Assembly: GCA_046350675.1 (NCBI GenBank)
Contig: JAXLZZ010000005.1
Span: 124,001-188,000 of the forward strand
Reading direction: 5' to 3'
Origin: JAXLZZ01 sp046350675
GTDB taxonomy: Bacteria; Patescibacteriota; Saccharimonadia; Saccharimonadales; UBA4665
DNA length: 64,000 bases
Every line of letters begins with the position of its first letter. Within the stretch, counting starts at the first letter, position 1. The position numbers were made by a program, and so were the translations under genes. This document shows positions 7,870 through 16,081 of this stretch, in pieces. Under the pieces are notes generated by a model. The model ran no database searches. It was not told where the DNA came from and was given only the letters and a program-made list of their open reading frames with translations.

Positions 7870-8768
7870 TTGATTTCTCCGTAAAACTCCAAAAATTCAT
7901 CTTCTAGACTCAACTGCTGGGTAGTCAGCTCTTGGATGTCGTAGGCGCTTAGCGTCTTAAGGGCGTCCGATAGTTTACCGGTAGCCTGAAAAAGCCCGGT
8001 GGCGCCAGATTCTTTGGAGAGAAATTTTAGATGTGCAGCTTTTTTGAGCTTTGTAAGCTGTGCGGTGTTGACAAGTACTACCCGAAAGACGGGTTTGCCC
8101 AAATCAGTTGCACCAGTTATAGCCTGTTCGTGGATCAACTTGCCGTGTTTAATAATCCCCACGCGATCAGAAATGCGCTGCGCTTCAGTCAGGTTGTGGC
8201 TGCTCATAAGTATGGCCGCACCACGATCTCGCGCTTCGTTAACTGTTTCATGAAACGCTTCTTGCATCAGCGGATCTAGGCCAGAAGTTGGTTCGTCCAG
8301 AATCAATACATCGGGTTGATGCATGAAGGCCTGAATAATCCCTATTTTTTGGCGGTTACCTTTACTTAAGCTGTTGATTGGTCGCGTGAGATCGGCTTCG
8401 AAGCGTTTCTCGAGGGTACGCCGATAGGCACTACCGTCGGCCCCTTGCAGGGCAAACAGGTAATCTAATAATTCTGCACCAGTGGCTTTTGGATATAGCG
8501 CAATGTCGCCTGCCAAATACCCAATACGCTGCTTGATTGCTACTGAGTCTTTTACAATGTCGAACCCAGCAATAGTGGCAGTACCGCTCGTAGGTTGAAT
8601 AAAATTCAGCAGAGTACGGATGGCGGTACTTTTACCAGCCCCGTTTGGGCCCAGGAATCCATACACTTCGCCAGCATTAACATGCAGCGTCAGTTGCTTG
8701 AGCGCAAACACATCTGACTTGCCATAGCGCTTGCTAAGATCTCGACAGTCAATTACTGGAGTAGCCAT
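7866..8768 (-). CDS. ABC transporter ATP-binding protein (CcmA/DrrA-like)
   Basis: This is the cytoplasmic ATPase of the exporter encoded with the downstream permease. The 300 residues show Walker A GPNGAGKST (about 39-47), the signature LSKGNRQK (about 137-144), Walker B VLILDEPTSGLDP (about 157-169) and the switch histidine in SSHNLTEA (about 192-199). The C-terminal 80 residues match the extension found in drug or antibiotic exporters of the DrrA/CcmA type. A TATACT box lies six bases before the ATG and no SD is seen, so the two-gene mRNA is probably leaderless. Confidence 0.94.
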   Translation of the reverse strand: MATPVIDCRDLSKRYGKSDVFALKQLTLHVNAGEVYGFLGPNGAGKSTAIRTLLNFIQPTSGTATIAGFDIVKDSVAIKQRIGYLAGDIALYPKATGAELLDYLFALQGADGSAYRRTLEKRFEADLTRPINSLSKGNRQKIGIIQAFMHQPDVLILDEPTSGLDPLMQEAFHETVNEARDRGAAILMSSHNLTEAQRISDRVGIIKHGKLIHEQAITGATDLGKPVFRVVLVNTAQLTKLKKAAHLKFLSKESGATGLFQATGKLSDALKTLSAYDIQELTTQQLSLEDEFLEFYGEIK

Positions 8769-8801
8769 ACATTCAGTATAGCTTAAAAAGTTTGTAAGCA
8801 G

Positions 8802-9305
8802 CTAGGCGGCTTCGGGCTCTGGTAGTCTGGCGAGTGCTGTGGCAGCATCTGGTCCAGTAGTGTCAAACTGCGTGGTGTAACTCCCATGTCGCCACACCGT
8901 ATAACTGTCAGTCGGGTCCGTATCAAAAACTTCGGGCTCTGTAAGGTTTGCATAATGCTGCACAATGTAAAATTCTGGTCGCTTGTGCGTGTTGAATCTG
9001 ACATTGACAATGTTCGGCGCCCCCGTGTCTGGCGTGGCAATCGTAAACTTTGCTCTTCGACCATCTACGGGCTCGACCGCTTCAAAATTCTCTAGCAGCA
9101 TAGTGTCTGTTATAACTACGAGCCTATCAAGTAGATGCAAACGTGGTTTAACTTCCTCTCTCGTTCGATTGCTCCAGCCAGTATCTGTTTTTTCACGGCG
9201 AGCTATCTTGCCTAACCGACTAAAAAGTCCCTCTTTTGGGGGTATAGCGTTAAGAGCTTCATACCTGATATCACGCTCTGGTGTGTTTTCCTGCGATGAG
9301 GGCAT
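8802..9305 (-). CDS. Hypothetical protein, 167 aa
   Basis: I do not recognise this soluble protein. A basic stretch near residues 31-55 (LGKIARREKTDTGWSNRTREEVKPR) precedes alternating strand-like segments such as RRAKFTIATP and RPEFYIVQHY. The C-terminus is rich in Ala, Pro and Glu. It is expressed from a strong promoter whose 43-bp region is almost identical to that of the next gene upstream (9347-9931). The ATG is ten bases from the -10, with no SD. Homology to its neighbour is not visible by eye. Confidence 0.68.
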   Translation of the reverse strand: MPSSQENTPERDIRYEALNAIPPKEGLFSRLGKIARREKTDTGWSNRTREEVKPRLHLLDRLVVITDTMLLENFEAVEPVDGRRAKFTIATPDTGAPNIVNVRFNTHKRPEFYIVQHYANLTEPEVFDTDPTDSYTVWRHGSYTTQFDTTGPDAATALARLPEPEAA

Positions 9306-9315
9306 AGTTACTAGT

Positions 9316-9344
9316 ATTATAAACCAGTTATGTTAAAAAGTCAA
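9316..9344 (-). promoter_or_regulatory. Promoter of 8802-9305, copy A of a duplicated cassette
   Basis: On the minus strand TTGACT (9339-9344), 17 bases, TATAAT (9316-9321). The block 9303-9345 matches 9929-9971 at 38 of 43 positions, including the spacer and the sequence up to the ATG. Confidence 0.85.
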
Positions 9345-9346
9345 TA

Positions 9347-9931
9347 CTACGAGTCGAGACCTTCGATGAGCCCACTGGCTACACGCAAGACATCTGCTGC
9401 CTCTATATCTTCAATTTCATCATTGGCCAAGACGCTCATAAAACTTCTTAAACCAGATGCGTCGGGATCGCCAACGTACGCTTCCTGAACGCGAATTGTC
9501 CGTTGTAGCTCGCTGTTCATGCCAGACACATCGTATTGCTCTATGCTAAACACATCGTCGTCAGTTTCAAGGAGGTAGAGGGTATCGCCTTGCTGACTTT
9601 CAAACGGAAAATCACCCATGGTTTTCTCGGGATCGAGAATGCGACGTACGGTGTAGATTGCATCAAATAGAATGTTGGTCGCATCATCCAGAGCATGTTG
9701 TTCATTTTCTTGGTCAAATTCCGCTTCTACATCTTCACTTAAGTAGCTTAATAGTAGTTGCCCGGTGTCTAACATTTTTTCAACAAAACGGTTGCGCGGC
9801 TCTGCTTGATCAGCGATATTTTGCGCTACGCCGGCAACATCAAGACTGGTGCCACTGAAGAGTAGCTCAATACTAGTATCATCGTGTTCGGCAGCAAAAG
9901 CTGCACGATGTTCAGGACTGCGCAAAGACAT
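9347..9931 (-). CDS. Hypothetical protein, 194 aa
   Basis: I do not recognise this strongly acidic soluble protein (many Asp/Glu runs, for example EDVEAEFDQENEQHALDD). The start chosen is ATG 9931; the frame is open further upstream to 9985, but those extra residues overlap rarA and lie over the promoter. With this start the protein begins MSLRSPEHRAAF. A textbook promoter ends ten bases before it. Helices are predicted through residue 90, then strands (DTLYLLETDDDVFSIEQYD). The function is unknown. Confidence 0.7.
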   Translation of the reverse strand: MSLRSPEHRAAFAAEHDDTSIELLFSGTSLDVAGVAQNIADQAEPRNRFVEKMLDTGQLLLSYLSEDVEAEFDQENEQHALDDATNILFDAIYTVRRILDPEKTMGDFPFESQQGDTLYLLETDDDVFSIEQYDVSGMNSELQRTIRVQEAYVGDPDASGLRSFMSVLANDEIEDIEAADVLRVASGLIEGLDS

Positions 9932-9941
9932 AGTTATTGGT

Positions 9942-9970
9942 ATTATACACCAGTTATGCAAAAAAGTCAA
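9942..9970 (-). promoter_or_regulatory. Promoter of 9347-9931, copy B of a duplicated cassette
   Basis: On the minus strand TTGACT (9965-9970), 17 bases, TATAAT (9942-9947). The -35 lies inside the 3' end of rarA. It is near-identical to the promoter at 9316-9344. Confidence 0.85.
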
Positions 9971-11138
9971 TATCTGACAGCTCATCTGGCAAGAAACCGT
10001 CCGGGTGCTTAAAGCCTGCTTCCCATTTTGTACCTTTACCGTAGCCTAGATCTTTCATAAGTTTAGTTGGAGCATTGCGCAGCTGTAAGGGCACGGCAAG
10101 ATCGGGATAGTCGCGAGCTGCGGCCAAGGCCTTACTCATGGCATCGGCTACCTCGCGTGATTTCTGTGCTTTTGCCAACACACTTGCACAGTGGAACAGA
10201 TTGTATTGTGCTTCGGGCATGCCAATGCGTTCTACTGCCAAAAATGTGGATACTGCCAAATTGAGTGCCGCTGGCGCCGCCAAGCCAATATCCTCAGATG
10301 CAAAAATTACCATGCGTCGAGCGACAAACTTTGGGTCTTCGCCAGCTTGCAGCATACGCGCCAAGTAATAGAGCGTCGCATTGGCATCGCCGCCACGCAT
10401 TGATTTGATAAAAGCGCTGATGACGTTGTAATGACTTTCGCCTTTTTTGTCGTAGCCCGGCAGTTTGGTTTGCGCTGCGGTTTCGATAATCTCTGGTGTG
10501 ATGGTTTTGCGTCCAGCCAGCTGGGTAGCCAACTCCAAGTTCCCCAAGGCTACTCGCGCATCGCCGCCAGACAGCTCAGCCAACAAATCAATACTTTTTG
10601 CTGGCAGCTTTTTGGCGGTAAGTTTTTCTGCCTTGGCGGCTTTTTTAATAATGCTCACAATCGCCGATTTCGATAGTGGTTCCAGAACTAACACCCGTGA
10701 GCGACTCAACAGGGGGTTAATCACTTCAAAACTGGGGTTTTCGGTTGTGGCGCCCACTAGCACGATGGTTCCGTCCTCTACATGTGGCAAAAAGGCATCT
10801 TGCTGGGCTTTATTAAAACGATGAATCTCATCGACGAACAAGATAGTCTGCATGCCCAAACGACGATTTTGCTCCGCATGTTGAATTACTTTTACTACGT
10901 CTGCTTTGCCAGACGTGACAGCGCTCAGTTCTACAAATTCAGCACCAGTTTCTTTGGCAATAATTCGGGCTAATGTGGTTTTGCCACTACCAGGCGGCCC
11001 CCACAGAATAAGGCTGGTCGGCTGCTGGTGCTCGATAATCTCGTGAATAATCTTGCCGGTATCAGTCAGGTGTTCCTGCCCAACAATATCAGCCAACGTT
11101 TCTGGTCGTTGCCGCTCCGCTAAAGGTCTCGTGTCCAT
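9954..11138 (-). CDS. rarA: Replication-associated recombination protein RarA (MgsA)
   Basis: RarA is a clamp-loader-like AAA+ ATPase that acts at stalled replication forks with SSB. The 394 residues have Walker A GPPGSGKTTLAR (about 46-57), Walker B ILFVDEIHRF (about 98-107), sensor 1 in GATTENPSFE and the arginine-finger region LLSRSRVLVL. The C-terminal tetramerisation domain contains SAFIKSMRGGDANATLYYLARML. The N-terminal PLAERQRPETLADIVGQEHL is typical of the family. The upstream region has no clear SD; a weak GACAAT -10 lies seven bases before the ATG. Confidence 0.95.
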   Translation of the reverse strand: MDTRPLAERQRPETLADIVGQEHLTDTGKIIHEIIEHQQPTSLILWGPPGSGKTTLARIIAKETGAEFVELSAVTSGKADVVKVIQHAEQNRRLGMQTILFVDEIHRFNKAQQDAFLPHVEDGTIVLVGATTENPSFEVINPLLSRSRVLVLEPLSKSAIVSIIKKAAKAEKLTAKKLPAKSIDLLAELSGGDARVALGNLELATQLAGRKTITPEIIETAAQTKLPGYDKKGESHYNVISAFIKSMRGGDANATLYYLARMLQAGEDPKFVARRMVIFASEDIGLAAPAALNLAVSTFLAVERIGMPEAQYNLFHCASVLAKAQKSREVADAMSKALAAARDYPDLAVPLQLRNAPTKLMKDLGYGKGTKWEAGFKHPDGFLPDELSDIDFFA

Positions 11139-11206
11139 ACAGCTATTGTCTCATGTTTATACCGCGAAGTTGACTCTATCGCTACGCCATGTTGCAATGG
11201 ATTACT

Positions 11207-11674
11207 ATGAGTGTGCAGCATGAATACGACCTTTTAGGAGCAGAATTTACAGGCTGCTTGCGCCCCAAAGAACTAGTTGCTGGCTGGATGTATGACTTAA
11301 AGCTTGCTTCAAGCCGAGGAAGCTTAGCCAAAGGAGAAGTTACTGTTCTGCCGGCACGCGTAGAGGCAGTTAAGCCAAAAAAGTTATCTTTAGGACTGGT
11401 AAGCATTTCCTTTACAGCGGTTAAGGGCTTAGAGGAATCTGTAGGAGTTGAGGAGATGACTGAGCCTAACAGATGGAACTTCGACTCGTCGGGAGTCCTA
11501 GTGCCGAAAAAGTCGGGCGATCCAATATATCCTTTTTTGCAGGAATCTGTTGATCATAATGACAATATGGCACTCACTGTAAATGTTAAGCCGGTTGGAA
11601 TTGCATATTTTGCGCATGCGGGTGACGCAAGGGTTGTGGCGCATAACCAAATGCTCGCGAAACGTGATAGCTAA
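11207..11674 (+). CDS. Hypothetical protein, 155 aa
   Basis: I do not recognise this protein. It looks soluble and rich in beta-strand-like segments with several Val/Lys pairs (KLASSRGSLAKGEVTVLPARV). I chose ATG 11207 rather than ATG 11189, because TTGACT (11170-11175), 17 bases and TGCAAT (11193-11198) put transcription start just before 11207. It is divergent from rarA. The next gene, typA, has its own promoter 17 bases after this stop. Confidence 0.6.
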   Translation: MSVQHEYDLLGAEFTGCLRPKELVAGWMYDLKLASSRGSLAKGEVTVLPARVEAVKPKKLSLGLVSISFTAVKGLEESVGVEEMTEPNRWNFDSSGVLVPKKSGDPIYPFLQESVDHNDNMALTVNVKPVGIAYFAHAGDARVVAHNQMLAKRDS

Positions 11675-11690
11675 TCCTTTCACAATATGC

Positions 11691-11736
11691 TATAATTACA
11701 GATAAGGTTTGGCGCTGATCATCCAGCGTCTTTTTT
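11691..11736 (+). terminator. Promoter followed by an intrinsic terminator in the typA leader
   Basis: An extended -10 (TGC followed by TATAAT, 11691-11696) predicts a start at about 11703. Downstream, GGCGCTG (11711-11717) pairs with CAGCGTC (11724-11730) around an ATCATC loop, and TTTTTT follows (11731-11736). The hairpin lies between the promoter and the typA ATG at 11744, so it should either attenuate typA or end transcription from 11207-11674. Confidence 0.7.
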
Positions 11737-11743
11737 ATAGCAA

Positions 11744-13573
11744 ATGAGCAAACAAGATCCGGCTAACATTCGTAATATTGCGATTATCGCGCACGTTGAC
11801 CATGGCAAGACCACACTTGTAGATGGCTTATTAAAGCAATCGAAGACATTTCGCGATAACCAAGCAGAAATGAATCAAGATTTGATCATGGACAGCGGCG
11901 ATCAAGAAAAAGAACGCGGCATCACCATCACCGCAAAAGTGACGGCAGTACAGCATGGCGACTATCGACTCAACATCATCGATACACCCGGGCATGCTGA
12001 CTTTAGCGGTGAAGTCGAACGCACCTTGAACATGGCAGACGGCTGTTTGCTGATTGTAGATGCCCAAGAAGGTCCAATGCCGCAGACCAAATTTGTTCTC
12101 GGGAAAGCACTTGCTGCGGAATTAAAGCCGATCGTTATTCTAAATAAAATCGATAAGCCAGGTAGCCGCACCAAAGAAGTAGAAGACGAGCTTGCAGATC
12201 TATTCTTAGAACTCGCTGTGCACGAAGACCAATTGCATTACCCAGTCTATTACGCCATCGGTCGTGCCGGTAAAGCGTGGGACAAAATGCCGTCAGACCC
12301 AGAAAATCAGGAAGCGAATCTTGACCCAGTCTTTGATGCGATTATCAATAAAATCCCTGCGCCAGCGGTAGAGCAAGATAAGCCATTCCAGATGCTTGTA
12401 ACTGCTTTGGCGCATGATACGTTCAAGGGCAAATATGCCGTTGGTCGTATCAATCGAGGTGTCGTAAAGCAAGGCGATCAAGTGGCATTATGCAAAAAGG
12501 ATGGTAGCATCGTACGAGCAAAAATCGATAACGTATTTATGAGCCATGGCGTATCTAAGTTTGAGGTCCCAGAAGGCGTGGCGGGCGATATCGTGCAGCT
12601 TACTGGCATCGCAGACGCTCAAATCGGTGAAACTATCGCCGATGCCGAAAACCCAGAAGCTTTGCCAACTATCGAAGTAGAAGATCCAACGCTACGCATT
12701 TACCTTGGGCCAAACACCTCGCCATTTAAAGGTCAGGAAAGTAAGTTTAATACTTCTCGGCAGATTGCTGAACGGCTCGAAAAGGAGCTGGAGACCAATG
12801 TCGGATTACAGGTAGAAGAAGACGGCATTGGCTTTACAGTCGCTGGGCGTGGCGAACTACACCTCGGCGTACTCATCGAAACCATGCGCCGCGAAGGCTA
12901 TGAGTTCGAAGTAGGTCGTCCGCAAGTGGTGACCCACCAAGAAGACGGCAAGACGATGGAGCCAATTGAAGAGGTAATCATCGAAGTGCCTGCCGAACAC
13001 GTTGGAACGGTACAAATGGAGCTTGGCCAACGCCGGGCTACGCTCAAAGAACAATTCACTGTATCAAGCAAAGACGTCACCAAACTGATTTATGAAATGC
13101 CCACTCGCACCTTGCTTGGTATGCGCAACATTCTTATGACCAATACAAAAGGTACGATTGTGATGAATAGCTTAGTCGTTGGCTATCAGCCAGAAGGCGC
13201 TAAACTGGATCAACTGCGCAACGGCGTGCTTATTGCGTTTGAAACAGGCAGCACCACACCGTACTCACTGCAAAACGCCGAAGCACGGGGTACCATCTTT
13301 GTCGGTCCAGCAGAGAAGGTCTATGCTGGCCAGATCATCGGTCTGAGCACTCGCTCCGAAGATCTCGAAATCAATGTCTGTAAAACGAAGCATCTTACCA
13401 ATATGCGCAGTTCGAGCAGCGACGGAGTAGTACAGCTAACGCCACCAACTATCTTTAGCCTCGAGCAGTACTTAGATTTTATTGAAAACGATGAGCTACT
13501 CGAAGTAACGCCTGAAAATCTGCGCCTCCGCAAAAAAGAACTCGACCCCAAAAAGCGCAAAAGCCAAAAGTAG
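11744..13573 (+). CDS. typA: Translational GTPase TypA/BipA
   Basis: TypA is a ribosome-associated GTPase of the elongation-factor G family that helps ribosome assembly and stress adaptation. The 609 residues show G1 AHVDHGKTT (about 15-23), a G2 Thr in RGITI, G3 DTPGHADF (about 80-87) and G4 NKIDKP (about 133-138), then EF-Tu domain 2-like and EF-G C-terminal-like modules and the TypA-specific C-terminal domain with NMRSSSSDGVVQLTPP. The C-terminus is lysine-rich. There is no SD. A terminator-like hairpin ends seven bases before the ATG, so ribosome access may be coupled to that structure. Confidence 0.97.
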   Translation: MSKQDPANIRNIAIIAHVDHGKTTLVDGLLKQSKTFRDNQAEMNQDLIMDSGDQEKERGITITAKVTAVQHGDYRLNIIDTPGHADFSGEVERTLNMADGCLLIVDAQEGPMPQTKFVLGKALAAELKPIVILNKIDKPGSRTKEVEDELADLFLELAVHEDQLHYPVYYAIGRAGKAWDKMPSDPENQEANLDPVFDAIINKIPAPAVEQDKPFQMLVTALAHDTFKGKYAVGRINRGVVKQGDQVALCKKDGSIVRAKIDNVFMSHGVSKFEVPEGVAGDIVQLTGIADAQIGETIADAENPEALPTIEVEDPTLRIYLGPNTSPFKGQESKFNTSRQIAERLEKELETNVGLQVEEDGIGFTVAGRGELHLGVLIETMRREGYEFEVGRPQVVTHQEDGKTMEPIEEVIIEVPAEHVGTVQMELGQRRATLKEQFTVSSKDVTKLIYEMPTRTLLGMRNILMTNTKGTIVMNSLVVGYQPEGAKLDQLRNGVLIAFETGSTTPYSLQNAEARGTIFVGPAEKVYAGQIIGLSTRSEDLEINVCKTKHLTNMRSSSSDGVVQLTPPTIFSLEQYLDFIENDELLEVTPENLRLRKKELDPKKRKSQK

Positions 13574-13580
13574 TTAAGCC

Positions 13581-13598
13581 TTGTCAATATATTGACAA
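13581..13598. promoter_or_regulatory. 18-bp perfect palindrome overlapping a -35 box
   Basis: TTGTCAATA is followed directly by its exact complement TATTGACAA. The right half contains the TTGACA -35 (13592-13597) of the next gene. It lies eight bases after the typA stop and has no T tail, so an operator is more likely than a terminator. Confidence 0.55.
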
Positions 13599-13620
13599 AA
13601 AAGCAAGTTTGGTGTATAAT
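13592..13620 (+). promoter_or_regulatory. Consensus promoter of the C39-domain surface protein
   Basis: Perfect TTGACA (13592-13597), a 17-base spacer and perfect TATAAT (13615-13620), with eight bases to the ATG at 13629. This is the best sigma-70-type promoter in the window and predicts a near-leaderless mRNA. Confidence 0.9.
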
Positions 13621-13628
13621 CCATTGCT

Positions 13629-15032
13629 ATGATGGGAGATAATACATCATGGCAACCAGATACCCCTGTTAATCAGGAGGTGAACAACACGCCGCTCATT
13701 AAGGAGTACTACTCTGATGGCACCGTAGGGGTTGGGGTAGACGATGCCTATAAGCTCCATACTGCTGACCGCCGTAAACATGATGCAAAACGCACCCTTC
13801 GAAAGCTTCCACTGGTGTTAATCGTGTTAGCGTTCATGGTTCTTACGCCTATTGCGATTATTAAGCTAACCGCCGGCAACGATTCTGATGCTACGACACC
13901 CACGGGGAGCACAAACAGACCAGTTGCTAAGACACCAGCAGCTAAACCAGCTACCCAGGCTGCAGCCACGCAAGACGCAACTTCCGCTCCTAGCTCTAGC
14001 ACTTCCAGCGCATCTGCTACTTCAACCTCTGGCGAAACCAATCATACAACCACCAAGAAAACCGTCGTAAAGCGAAAAGTTATTGTTAAAAAGAAGACAT
14101 ATTATCGTACGCATACTGTTGCTTCGACTGCAGCTGCCGGTCAGACCGTAGGAAGTGCAACGACAGCAGCCACGAGTACAAGTACTACCGCCACAGCGGC
14201 GCCTAATGACTCTACGGCTCCAAGCAATCCTACTACAAGCCCATCGCCTAAGCCTACAACTACAAAGCAGCCACAAAAAACCACTACTAAAAAACCTGTG
14301 ATAAAGAAGCCAGTCAAAAAGCCGCAAAAGCCAAAACAGCAGATCGGTACCGCAGTTACAAAAACGAGCAAGCCGAAGCAAACCAAACCCAACAAGCCCG
14401 TTCAAAAACCAGCTACAAGACCAAAGCCCACCAAGCCGGCTCAAAAACCCGTCGTCAAACCGAAGCCTGTTACCAAGCCCAAGCCAGCACCCAAGCCAAC
14501 TAAACCAGCTGCAAAGCCAAAACCCGCGCAAACGAAGGGGTATGTAGGTGGTCCTGCTAAGTTTGTCGACTACAACCAGCAAAGTTGGGGTCCGCGCATT
14601 GCTTCATCTGGCTGTGGGCCAACGGCTGCTGCTATTGTAGTGAGTTCATTAACTGACCGAAGAGTCAATCCCCGCCAGATGTCAGATGTCTTGACGCCTA
14701 AGTACTACATCCCAGGTAGCGGTACGCGTCAAGAGGCAGCTACCTTCCATTACATCGCCAAACGTTTTAATCTACGCTATAACCACCCCAAAAATTATGC
14801 TGAGATTACGCAAACGCTGCGACAGGGCGGTATGGTAATCGCCTATGCCAAGCCAGGAGCATTCACGCAGAATGGCCACTTTATCGTTATCAGAAAAGTG
14901 AGTCAGGATGGCCAGCGTTATGTAATTGCAGACCCTAACGTCCACAATAATACTGAGCGGAAACACTGGACCGCAGAAGAATTGCGTCGCGGTGGCATTG
15001 CCGACTTTTGGGGCTTCACCCCTCGCCAATAA
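13629..15032 (+). CDS. Membrane-anchored protein with Lys/Pro/Thr-rich stalk and C-terminal C39-like cysteine peptidase domain
   Basis: The 467 residues fall into four parts: a short charged cytoplasmic N-terminus, one membrane anchor (about 59-80), a 230-residue low-complexity stalk (Ser/Thr/Ala-rich to about 205, then K-P repeats to about 305), and a C-terminal domain of about 155 residues. That domain has a likely catalytic Cys in SSGCGPTAAA, His in NGHFIVI and Asp in IADPNVH, the order seen in peptidase_C39_2 proteins. The stalk could span a cell wall and present the protease outside the cell. The target is unknown; cell contact, wall or bacteriocin-like processing are all possible. It is driven by a perfect promoter. 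Confidence 0.85.
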   Translation: MMGDNTSWQPDTPVNQEVNNTPLIKEYYSDGTVGVGVDDAYKLHTADRRKHDAKRTLRKLPLVLIVLAFMVLTPIAIIKLTAGNDSDATTPTGSTNRPVAKTPAAKPATQAAATQDATSAPSSSTSSASATSTSGETNHTTTKKTVVKRKVIVKKKTYYRTHTVASTAAAGQTVGSATTAATSTSTTATAAPNDSTAPSNPTTSPSPKPTTTKQPQKTTTKKPVIKKPVKKPQKPKQQIGTAVTKTSKPKQTKPNKPVQKPATRPKPTKPAQKPVVKPKPVTKPKPAPKPTKPAAKPKPAQTKGYVGGPAKFVDYNQQSWGPRIASSGCGPTAAAIVVSSLTDRRVNPRQMSDVLTPKYYIPGSGTRQEAATFHYIAKRFNLRYNHPKNYAEITQTLRQGGMVIAYAKPGAFTQNGHFIVIRKVSQDGQRYVIADPNVHNNTERKHWTAEELRRGGIADFWGFTPRQ

Positions 15033-15082
15033 CGCTTTTGTAAGTATCTTCTCCAATCGGCTGGCTAGAGTATAATAAAGAT

Positions 15083-15646
15083 ATGTTGATAGTCCCGCTG
15101 TCGGGTGGACCGCACTCAGGCAAGACGACTACTGTTGAGGCGCTTAAGGATATGTACCCAGAAGCGTATTTTGTAGAGGAGGCAGCAGAACGTCTCATTG
15201 ATCGTGAACTAAAAAAGCACGAAGAAGATCCAGATTACGAGCCCATCACACCAGATAGGAATTATCCAGCGTTTCAACCCTTGGTTTTGGAGGAGCAGCT
15301 GGGGGTGGAACGCGAAATTCCCACTGATGCCAATCTTGTATTTTCTGACCGCAGTCTCATCGACCACATAGGGTACTGTAACCTTAATGGGTTAAGTGAG
15401 AGAGTGCCTGAGATCGAGAGATACAGTAAGCTCGCCGACTATGCATTCGCATTTTTCTGTGAACCGGTGGGCGAATACAAACAAACAAGAATTCGGAGAG
15501 AAAATCCTGAGGAAGCCAAAGCAACACATGATGCTATTTCGCTGGCGTATGATTTATCAGATGTCCAGACTGTGCATTTACCAGCAGTATCTCTTGAGAA
15601 GCGTTTAGATATTATCGCAGAAACTTTGAAACTGCACAGGGGTTGA
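15083..15646 (+). CDS. AAA-family ATPase/kinase-like protein (AAA_28 type)
   Basis: The 187-residue protein starts with a P-loop, SGGPHSGKTTTVEAL (about 7-21), followed by an acidic VEEAAERLIDREL segment. A second acidic motif, FSDRSLIDHIGYC (about 91-103), resembles the Asp-Arg motif of nucleoside or nicotinamide-riboside kinases and of AAA_28 proteins, in which a small substrate is phosphorylated. The C-terminus has TRIRRENPEEA, which could be a lid arginine. The substrate is unknown. TATAAT (15071-15076) is six bases before the ATG, so a leaderless mRNA is expected. Confidence 0.75.
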   Translation: MLIVPLSGGPHSGKTTTVEALKDMYPEAYFVEEAAERLIDRELKKHEEDPDYEPITPDRNYPAFQPLVLEEQLGVEREIPTDANLVFSDRSLIDHIGYCNLNGLSERVPEIERYSKLADYAFAFFCEPVGEYKQTRIRRENPEEAKATHDAISLAYDLSDVQTVHLPAVSLEKRLDIIAETLKLHRG

Positions 15647-15697
15647 TTGCTTCTGGAGTGAGCGTTATACTTATGCTTATCAGGAGAAACAATAAAG

Positions 15698-16075
15698 ATG
15701 GCAAAACATTTTCTTACCGATGAAATTATCGAGCATATCCAGGACGGCTATTATGCTACCCATGAGCAAGATCTAACCGAAGACCAGATACACGAGCTTA
15801 GCGAAGAACAGCTCCGCTACTACACTCGCCAAGGTAAGGAATACCAAGCCGAGCAAAAGAAAAAACGACGTGTAATTATCTGGGTTCTAGCGGCGGCAAG
15901 TATTTTTGTTGTGGCTGCTATCGCAATACTTTTCATCAGCTTGAACTCCGGCAATGATTTGTACGATCCCAATAAGCAGTCAGAGGCAGCAACTGGTGCT
16001 TCTGACAGCAGTAACCTACTCGGTACGCCACCAAGTAACACCAAGGCTGGCGCCAAAGACAACGCCGCACAGTAG
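15698..16075 (+). CDS. Hypothetical single-pass membrane protein, 125 aa
   Basis: I do not recognise this protein. The N-terminal 60 residues are acidic and helical (ATHEQDLTEDQIHELSEEQL). They are followed by a basic KKKRR stop/anchor and one membrane segment (about 67-88), then a 35-residue Ser/Asn/Ala-rich tail that is probably outside. AGGAG lies about ten bases before the ATG. The topology suggests a small envelope protein with a cytoplasmic helical head. It is separate from the AAA protein by 51 bases. Confidence 0.7.
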   Translation: MAKHFLTDEIIEHIQDGYYATHEQDLTEDQIHELSEEQLRYYTRQGKEYQAEQKKKRRVIIWVLAAASIFVVAAIAILFISLNSGNDLYDPNKQSEAATGASDSSNLLGTPPSNTKAGAKDNAAQ

Positions 16076-16081
16076 CTAGAT

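Noticed and set aside
13581..13598. Palindrome after typA as its terminator
   Set aside because: There is no T tract after it on the plus strand, and its right half is the -35 box of the next promoter.
14022..14582. Long minus-strand frame opposite the Lys/Pro stalk
   Set aside because: It is the antisense of low-complexity K-P codons and has Leu/Arg/Trp-rich nonsense composition.
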